A DNA stretch of 15,941 nt from Hamiltosporidium magnivora (Eukaryota > Microsporidia > Dubosqiidae). Each line of letters opens with the position of its first letter. Within the stretch, counting starts at the first letter, position 1. The position numbers were made by a program, and so were the translations under genes. Where the stretch lies: NCBI GenBank assembly GCA_004325065.1, contig PITI01000250.1, forward strand, positions 1 to 15,941. The letters are read 5' to 3'. Below the pieces are notes generated by a model, which did no database searches, was not told the DNA's origin, and saw nothing but the letters and a program-made list of their open reading frames with translations. Below are positions 10,874-15,941 of the stretch, piece by piece.

Positions 10874-11608
10874 ATGCATATATTCATACATTTCCTTCTT
10901 CTGACTTTTTTGTGTTTTGGAAGTACTAGTAAAAGTCCATTGAACCCAAAAACCGAAAGAAGAACATACGATTCTAGAAGCCTTGCAAGTGGTTCTCAGA
11001 CAAAGAAAGTTTATGAATCAAATCCAGATAATATTCATCACCTTATTATTATGAATAGCTACCAAGATGTTATTGATAGTGTCTCTTTTAGAGTCCCTTA
11101 TTTAAAAAAATTTATTCATTTTTATTTAAGAAAAATTGAACGTTTGATTCCAGAATATTTAAAAAAATCGTTGGATAAACAGATAGAAACTCTTAAAAAA
11201 CACCGAATAAATTCGAATTTTACTAAATTTACAACTTATGAAGTTATTTTTTTGGAATTGATACAAGATTTTATTTCTGATCTATTAAGCAATTCCATAG
11301 AAGACGATGCATCAGAAAGAGGTTTTTATCAATATAATGAGAGGATTAGAGAAGTACTAAAATCCGAGGTTGATGCTATGAATTTAGAAATAATATCTGA
11401 TCTCGAAAAAGTGCAAAACAATAGAAATACTGAAGGTTATAAGAATACTAAAAAAGATGCTATAAAGTTTGTATCGGATCTTCAAGACAATCATATTTTC
11501 AAAAAAATATTCATACAAAGAATTTTTAAGATTTTAGAAGAAGGTTTTAAGAGTTTTTGGATAGAAAACTTGAAATCTTTAAAGTTCGAATCAGAAAAAA
11601 AAATCTGA
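10874..11608 (+). CDS. 5' part of the split paralogue: signal peptide and N-terminal helical region (244 aa)
   Basis: The start is fixed by the abutting CCC motif and by MH-(hydrophobic)-LCFGS shared with the first paralogue. Residues 1-17 form a signal peptide ending in LCFGS. A polar, variable linker to about residue 55 is followed by a region matching the intact copy at HLII-M--YQD-ID, the VP-LK motif and DKQIE-LKK. This part is less conserved than the second half. The last residues before the TGA (SEKKI) arise from the poly-A tract where the frame is lost. Translated alone it would be a secreted fragment without the conserved C-terminal core. Confidence 0.6.
   Translation: MHIFIHFLLLTFLCFGSTSKSPLNPKTERRTYDSRSLASGSQTKKVYESNPDNIHHLIIMNSYQDVIDSVSFRVPYLKKFIHFYLRKIERLIPEYLKKSLDKQIETLKKHRINSNFTKFTTYEVIFLELIQDFISDLLSNSIEDDASERGFYQYNERIREVLKSEVDAMNLEIISDLEKVQNNRNTEGYKNTKKDAIKFVSDLQDNHIFKKIFIQRIFKILEEGFKSFWIENLKSLKFESEKKI
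11595..11603 (+). other. A9 homopolymer at the frame break
   Basis: Nine consecutive A follow GTTCGAATCAG and precede TCTGATG. Eight A would keep the frame and restore equal spacing with the intact paralogue. Homopolymers of this length are typical places for replication slippage, for sequencing or assembly error, and for polymerase slippage during transcription. Confidence 0.8.
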
Positions 11609-11618
11609 TGTTTACAAC

Positions 11619-12446
11619 ATGGGTTTACAAAATAATACATTTTTTAATACTATCCTCAAAGATTTCAAGGAAAATAGTTGGCCATTGCCCTATTATTACA
11701 CCAGGAAATCTTCACATGAGGATAAGCCTTGTCTTTTACTTTTTTTTGGAGCTCTTTTTACTTATATGCTGGAATCTCATTTTAATAAAATGTTTCCAGA
11801 GATTTTTAAAAACGAAAGAATATTTCTTCATTTTATCCATAATGGAAGCCAACCAATTGTTCCATTCGATATTAAAATCAGAGAGAATAGTTTTATTGAC
11901 CCAATATATACAAAAGAAGACCTGGAATTCATCTGTAATACCTTTTTTCATCACAGCCTTAGAACATTATATTTGTCTTTTTACTTCAGAATCGAAAATT
12001 GGTTGTTTATATTTGGGGAACAACTTCTTTTGACGCTCGGAAAAGAAGATTTTTTTGCTGCTATGAGAAACAATATTTCGGATAGAAAAGTGATACGAAA
12101 AAGGCAAACGACTGCTTTTTTTAAAAATGTATTTGCGAAAAAAAGAATATTTTGTGAGGAAATTTGTACTTTATTTTCAACACTTAAGTCTGCATTCATA
12201 GAATCACCGACATATGCATATTTTTATATTTATAAAGTTCAAGACATTGACATAAGTAATATACCTAAAGAAATCCTTAAGAAATATCGGATAGAAAATT
12301 TTGTTTCAAATTGTGCCGGAAAACATCCGTTTGCTAGTTCGGAAAAAAATCTATTCATTTATTTCATGGATTTCCTTGAATTTAAAATAGAGGAACAGTT
12401 TACGGGTGAGCCTATCAAGGAAAAAAAAGTGTTTTGGAATCATTAA
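11619..12446 (+). CDS. 3' part of the split paralogue: conserved C-terminal core (275 aa)
   Basis: The ATG at 11619 is the first in this frame, but it lies inside the homologous gene and has no CCC motif, so it is probably an internal methionine. Upstream codons from the A9 tract onward are also open in this frame. The part holds the most conserved blocks of the family: SWPLPYYYT, FNKMFPEIF, HNGS-P, FYFRIENWLFIF, IYKVQDIDIS and the terminal EKKVFWNH. It has no signal peptide of its own, so independent translation would give a cytosolic product. Function is unknown. Confidence 0.62.
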   Translation: MGLQNNTFFNTILKDFKENSWPLPYYYTRKSSHEDKPCLLLFFGALFTYMLESHFNKMFPEIFKNERIFLHFIHNGSQPIVPFDIKIRENSFIDPIYTKEDLEFICNTFFHHSLRTLYLSFYFRIENWLFIFGEQLLLTLGKEDFFAAMRNNISDRKVIRKRQTTAFFKNVFAKKRIFCEEICTLFSTLKSAFIESPTYAYFYIYKVQDIDISNIPKEILKKYRIENFVSNCAGKHPFASSEKNLFIYFMDFLEFKIEEQFTGEPIKEKKVFWNH

Positions 12447-13739
12447 AGAATTTCTCTTATTTGCTTATTTTTTAGCGTGTTAAAAATTTTTAAATTCTTT
12501 ATTAAGGTTGAGGGAAATGTTGTGTAATTAAAAATCAAAAATATAACAAAAATCTAAAAGCTAGTGTGTATTTAAACTTCCGAACATTTTAGCTGATAAT
12601 TTTAATCTTTGTAACAGTCATTCTTTTTGATTTATTATTCAAAACAACCATATTATAGCCGTTATATCAATTTCTGTTGGTTATTCTTTTTGTCTCCACA
12701 ATTACCTCTTTATACTTGTTTTCAAGGATTTTTTGAGCTGTGTGACTTTATTTTTGTTTTAAAACCAGTATCAGGATAATTAAAGGCATGCCCACTTGCC
12801 TCCTAGGACTTAAAAAGATTATTCAATTTTTAGTGTCTTTCCATTTTTTAAATCCAATAATGATTTTCTTTATCATATTTATAGTATTTCTACAATGTTC
12901 ACACATCCCTTTTTCCAAATAAAAATTTATATCCTTATTTGAACAAAGCATAGCTTGATCTCATAGACTGCTGTTTCTTGAAATTATTTATAAGATTTTC
13001 TTATACTCAGCTTAAATTTTTATTTTTTTTATAACAGAACAATTGAAAATTGAGTAGTGACACTTATGTTTTATAAAAGATTATTTATTGACTTGTAGAT
13101 AATAAAATACCATATTCTTTCAGACTATTTCATCTATTTGTATCTATTTTCTGAATTAAATGATTAAAATGGTTTTTTCTAATCTTTCTTCCTTGTATTT
13201 TACTTTTTTTTTACATATATTATAGTAAGAATAGCATACTATTTAACATAACTTTTATTTCGTAATTTTTAGCATTTTAAGCATAAAGCGAAAAAAATAT
13301 TGCAATAAAGATACTTTAAACCATTTTTTGTTGAAGCTTCTCAACTATCTTCTTAAAATTCGTAAATAAGCAAATTACAAATCCGAGTAAACTATTTAGA
13401 AACACATTTGTTTAGATAATAAAATAAAGATTTGGAAGTGAATATAACTATGAATAAATCTAATTTATCTTTTTATTTCATATCCACCTAGTTTTTGCCA
13501 ATATTTACAATTATAGAAAAATATAATAAACAATTTACAATGCTATTTTAAACCATTTCTCACTCAATTATTATTTAATTAATTTCAGAGAAAAATTATT
13601 TAAAGCCACCTTATATATTTTCTTCTACGTCTTGTACCACCACTTTTTTTCTTCTGAATCCGGCTCTTTATTTATGTTTATTGTAGGTTTCCTCTTTTAT
13701 AAAAAGAGGTAATTTTTTTGTTTTTAAATTTTTAGCACC
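12447..13739. other. AT-rich spacer with doubtful minus-strand coding traces
   Basis: The first bases after the stop still match the 3' flank of the other paralogue (WNH codons then TAAAGA). On the minus strand a 45-codon frame at about 12820-12957 contains GMCEHC and FKKWKD, and another near 12660-12750 reads QKILENKYKEVIVETKR. They are in different registers and separated by stops. They could be pieces of one decayed gene but are individually within chance expectation. No gene is called. Confidence 0.35.
13691..13709. repeat. Perfect 8-bp hairpin with adjoining T-run
   Basis: CCTCTTTT (13691-13698) and AAAAGAGG (13702-13709) form a perfect stem with a three-base loop, followed on the + strand by TAATTTTTTTG. 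It looks like an intrinsic terminator, but that mechanism is bacterial. In this eukaryotic context it could suit RNA polymerase III ending at a T-run, yet no RNA gene is visible upstream. Confidence 0.5.
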
Positions 13740-14035
13740 TTACTCCTCTCTACTCGCTGGTTTTAAAGGTGGTGTTGGTTCCTCGTATATCTCGGGTTCC
13801 ATAATAACGAATCGATGGTTTTTCCCAGCTCTCTTAAAATTTTGTTTGACTCAAGTTCTCTTCGTCGAACATAGAGAATCGTTTCAGCTGCCTCCTTAAG
13901 CACATGAATTCAATATAAGCCCCAAAATCAATAGGTATTTGCATATTTCGAGTATGAATAATGTTATTTTGTCACAATGCCGTTTCAGGTAATCACATAA
14001 AGAATTATCCCAACATTACACTTATAAATAAGACC
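13740..14035 (-). pseudogene. Decayed minus-strand protein fragment, possibly from a mobile element
   Basis: Three overlapping minus-strand frames give protein-like segments that seem to follow one another with frame breaks. From about 14035 a frame reads SLCDYLKRHCDKITLF. At 13909-13766 a 48-codon frame reads KEAAETILYVRRRELESN, then LRELGKTIDSLLWNP. At 13835-13743 a frame reads MEPEIYEEPTPPLKPASREE and ends at 13740. The composition (Arg, Glu, Pro, Trp) and about 40% G+C at 13741-13930 differ from the surrounding spacer. I do not recognise the family; a Gag- or transposase-like product is a guess. At least two frameshifts would be needed, so it is not a working gene. Confidence 0.35.
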
Positions 14036-14235
14036 CAAATCTTTAGATAACAACTCATGCGCCTTAAATGTTTTCTTTGTACCATTTGAAGTAAATCTCG
14101 AGAAGTAATTCCTATTAATATTTTTCCAAATTATTAATAAAACATATAATCTATGTTTTATTTAACAGAACCATATACATGCGACTATTATTTGTTTTAT
14201 TTTACCCTTTTTAAGTAACAGGGATTATTTTACAA

Positions 14236-14499
14236 GTTTTTTTTTTGTTTTTATTCATCCTTGGAACTACAGCCCTGTACGAGCCTTGGCCTCCCTTAGT
14301 AATACCGCTTACCGGTCTTTTTCCAGTGAAAATGTTTACTTTTCGGGTTTCGTAACAAGGTGGTTTTAAAGGGGAGTTGTTAGCCTTCGCCGAACCCCAA
14401 CATGTAGGATCAGTCTTTTTAGTCGCCTCTTACTACAAGCAGAGAATACTCCAAGTCAATTCTGCTCCCGAAATGATAGGGATTTTTTTTGTTTTACAA
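14236..14499 (-). mobile_element. Short retroposon-like insertion (SINE or LINE 3' end), minus strand
   Basis: A GC-rich block (about 45% over 14281-14480) in AT-rich surroundings. Read on the minus strand it ends in an A-rich tail: GGATGAATAAAAAC followed by ten A (14236-14259 on +). TTTTACAA occurs at both ends (14228-14235 and 14492-14499), as a target-site duplication would. A longer candidate pair, CAGGGATTAT, lies at 14219-14228 and 14539-14548. Inside, the minus strand carries GTAAGAGGCGACTAAAAAG near its 5' end and GGAGGCCAAGGCTCG and CAGGGCTGTAG near its tail. From memory, motifs of this style recur in arthropod non-LTR retroelement repeats; I cannot verify this here. It has no coding capacity of note. 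Confidence 0.45.
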
Positions 14500-14980
14500 A
14501 ATATAAATCATTATTTTTTTTTAGGTTCATTTCAATTTCAGGGATTATAATGATTTTTGACATTTATTTTAAAATCAAAAAAATTATTTAATTTATAAAA
14601 CAACAACCAAACCTTTATCTATAAAGAATATTTTATGTATAATTCAAAGACTTTGATATTGCAATAAACTAATATATTAAAAGATGTATTTTAAAGCGTA
14701 ATAAAAAGGTTAACTATAATTAAAAGTTTTAAATATAAATATTTTATTCTCACTCTAAATCATTTTAAATAATCTTCCAACACTTTTTAGTATCTCTCTA
14801 AATTACTTCTTAATCCCTCGAAGAAACCAATTCGTTACAAAATAATTTATCTTTCTTAAACATAAAATTACTTGTCACTTACTGTTTCACTTAAAGAAAA
14901 CTAATAAATATTTTTTCTCCTTAAAAATTACCAATAAAAGACTATCAATAGATAATTTTAGTAATAAATATTTTATCTGA
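14500..14980. other. AT-rich upstream region of the DSK2-like gene
   Basis: About 480 bases without open frames of note. The motif AATAAATATTTT occurs near 14902 and 14961. It also occurs near 805, close to the dynamin gene, but is simple enough to be chance. The core promoter is listed separately. Confidence 0.4.
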
Positions 14981-14984
14981 CCCC
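14981..14984 (+). promoter_or_regulatory. CCCC motif 8-11 bases before the DSK2-like start
   Basis: CTGACCCCTTAATAA-ATG: a C-run stands out from an otherwise C-poor leader. It parallels the CCC directly before both secreted-protein genes, at a slightly larger distance, and supports the ATG at 14992 as the start with a very short leader. Confidence 0.5.
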
Positions 14985-14991
14985 TTAATAA

Positions 14992-15813
14992 ATGACAATT
15001 ACACTAACAATAAAACATCAGTCTCGTAGCAAGGAACTATCTCTTGAAATAAATACATCTTTAAAAGATTTGAAAACAGAAATAGAATCAATATTTTGTA
15101 TACCAGTTTCTTTACAGTTGGTGTTTTATAAGGATAGGCTTTTAACTGATGAGAGTAAAAGTTTAGAGGAATTGGATATTATAAATGAGAGTGAAATTAC
15201 TGTACGGAAGAAGAATATAACTGTACAAAATGTACAGCCTAAACAGAAAGAAAGTTTTGAAAAGATTATTCTTAGCAATCCGATGGTAAAAAATATGTTA
15301 AAAAGGCCCGAAGCACTTAAATCTATGTTGGATATGTATCCTTCTTTAAAAAAAGAAATGGAAAAAAATTCAGAATTGAGAAATATTATGAACAATCCTC
15401 AAACTTTTGAAGAATTTGAAAAAATGACAGATAATCCAGAATATATGTCACAGCAACTCAAAAATATAGATATAGCAATGTCAAGACTATCTAATATACC
15501 AGGTGGATTAAATATGATGAATAGTATGCTTAAAGAAGTACGCGATCCAGTATCCATGGCTATGGGACCGCAGAATACTAAAGATTTTAGTACAGGAGAA
15601 TCTATAGAGATGCAAGTAACCGATGCTATTTATAATCCTGAACAGTCCAGTGAAAATAACCCAATATTTAAATATAGAAAGGAATTAGATGAACTCAAAC
15701 AAATAGGATTTAGCGATATGGCAAAGAATTTAGAAGCTTTACAACTTTATGATGGAGATATTGAATCTGTTATCACTTTTCTTGCAACAGAACCAGAAAA
15801 AAATGCTTTATAA
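14992..15813 (+). CDS. DSK2: Ubiquilin/Dsk2-like ubiquitin receptor, complete (273 aa)
   Basis: By family, Dsk2/ubiquilin binds ubiquitin chains through its C-terminal UBA domain and the proteasome through its N-terminal ubiquitin-like domain, shuttling substrates in ubiquitin-dependent degradation. Residues 1-74 are the ubiquitin-like domain (MTITLTIK, LQLVFYKDRLL, SLEELDI, EITVRKK); there is no terminal Gly-Gly, as expected. Residues ~90-190 are an STI1-type, Met- and Asn-rich region (SNPMVKNMLKRPEALKSML, NNPQTFEE, IPGGLNMMNSML). Residues ~226-267 are the UBA domain (FKYRKELDELKQIGFSDMAK, ending ESVITFLA). The usual MGF loop reads IGF, a conservative change. At 273 residues it is much shorter than yeast Dsk2 or animal ubiquilins, as usual for compacted microsporidian proteins. 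The start is supported by the ubiquitin fold beginning at once and by the C-run just upstream. The gene is free-standing. Confidence 0.92.
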   Translation: MTITLTIKHQSRSKELSLEINTSLKDLKTEIESIFCIPVSLQLVFYKDRLLTDESKSLEELDIINESEITVRKKNITVQNVQPKQKESFEKIILSNPMVKNMLKRPEALKSMLDMYPSLKKEMEKNSELRNIMNNPQTFEEFEKMTDNPEYMSQQLKNIDIAMSRLSNIPGGLNMMNSMLKEVRDPVSMAMGPQNTKDFSTGESIEMQVTDAIYNPEQSSENNPIFKYRKELDELKQIGFSDMAKNLEALQLYDGDIESVITFLATEPEKNAL

Positions 15814-15828
15814 ATATTTAAGATTTAA

Positions 15829-15862
15829 TAAATCCTTCGGTTATTTTTCTAGGATTTTTTTT
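15829..15862. repeat. 34-bp direct repeat, copy 1, with internal hairpin
   Basis: The sequence from TAAATCCTTCGG to the final T-run is identical to 15908-15941, 79 bases further on. AAATCCT (15830-15836) can pair with AGGATTT (15851-15857), leaving a 14-base loop, and eight T follow. It starts 16 bases after the DSK2-like stop, so it lies in the likely 3' UTR and could influence 3' end formation, or simply be satellite-like. Confidence 0.85.
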
Positions 15863-15907
15863 CGGTCTAAAAATAAAGAATTTAGATAAAAAAATGTTTT
15901 ATTTACT

Positions 15908-15941
15908 TAAATCCTTCGGTTATTTTTCTAGGATTTTTTTT
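15908..15941. repeat. 34-bp direct repeat, copy 2, cut by the window end
   Basis: A perfect copy of 15829-15862, including the hairpin arms and the T-run. The window ends inside the match, so the repeat may be longer or may continue as a tandem array with a 79-bp period. The 45 bases between the copies are AT-rich and not themselves repeated within view. Confidence 0.85.

Larger units (their letters stand above)
10874..12446 (+). pseudogene. Secreted-protein paralogue interrupted by a single frameshift
   Basis: This locus is collinear from start to stop with the intact 518-aa gene at 2907-4463, with visible identity of roughly 40% in the second half. The frame changes by one base at a run of nine A (11595-11603), after which the first frame stops at TGA 11606-11608. 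Aligned through the break, the two copies have equal spacing between the flanking conserved blocks, as expected from one surplus A. Both ends of the gene, including the promoter motifs and the terminal WNH codons, are preserved and there is no other disabling change. It may therefore be a very young pseudogene, a homopolymer sequencing error or a case of slippage; the sequence alone cannot decide. Confidence 0.72.

Noticed and set aside
11557..12033. 158-codon + frame overlapping the split paralogue
   Set aside because: It is the wrong frame of the conserved 3' part; the homologous frame starting near 11595 explains the conservation.
11736..12199. Two 72-codon minus-strand frames inside the split paralogue
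   Set aside because: Antisense shadows of the conserved coding sequence.
14340..14365. GTAACAAGG resembling the 3' end of small-subunit rRNA
   Set aside because: Only the short core matches; the neighbouring conserved rRNA bases are absent, and the retroposon-like reading explains the block better.
15126..15395. 89-codon minus-strand frame inside the DSK2-like gene
   Set aside because: Antisense shadow of a clear UBL-STI1-UBA protein.
1..15941. tRNA genes and CRISPR arrays
   Set aside because: No cloverleaf with a T-loop consensus and no regularly spaced repeats with unique spacers were seen; CRISPR would not be expected in a eukaryote.

Overview
The window looks like nuclear DNA of a microsporidian (an obligate intracellular fungal-lineage parasite). 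The two recognisable housekeeping genes are eukaryotic: the C-terminus of a Vps1-like dynamin and a compact Dsk2/ubiquilin. Both are intronless and very AT-rich. Start codons are preceded at short distance by a CCC-type motif, as described for microsporidian promoters. Gene density is low (about 4.5 kb coding in 15.9 kb), which points to one of the larger, repeat-containing microsporidian genomes. I cannot name the genus.

Layout, all intact genes on the + strand. 1-549: 3' end of the dynamin gene. 550-2881: AT-rich spacer without a supported gene. 2907-4463: intact gene for a 518-residue protein with a signal peptide and no recognisable domain. 4464-10847: long spacer holding a GC-rich island (about 4560-5220) that looks like a mobile-element relic, and a weak decayed reading track (about 6121-7160). 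10874-12446: diverged paralogue of the 518-residue protein, split by one frameshift at a run of nine A. 12447-14980: spacer with a decayed minus-strand protein fragment (about 13740-14035) and a second GC-rich block (about 14236-14499) with features of a minus-strand retroposon. 14992-15813: complete DSK2-like gene. 15829-15941: a 34-bp direct repeat, spaced 79 bp, running off the window.

The two central genes form a small family of predicted secreted proteins. They share the signal peptide style, the residues around the start (ATAACCC-ATGCAT), several strongly conserved blocks in the C-terminal half (FNKMFP, HNGS, FYFRIE-WLFIF, IYKVQDID) and a WNH C-terminus. I recognise no known function. 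Their position between two conserved genes, among transposon debris, fits a lineage-specific secreted family expanding by duplication; an effector or cell-surface role is only an inference. The dynamin (vesicle scission) and Dsk2 (delivery of ubiquitinated proteins to the proteasome) are independent housekeeping functions and not an operon.
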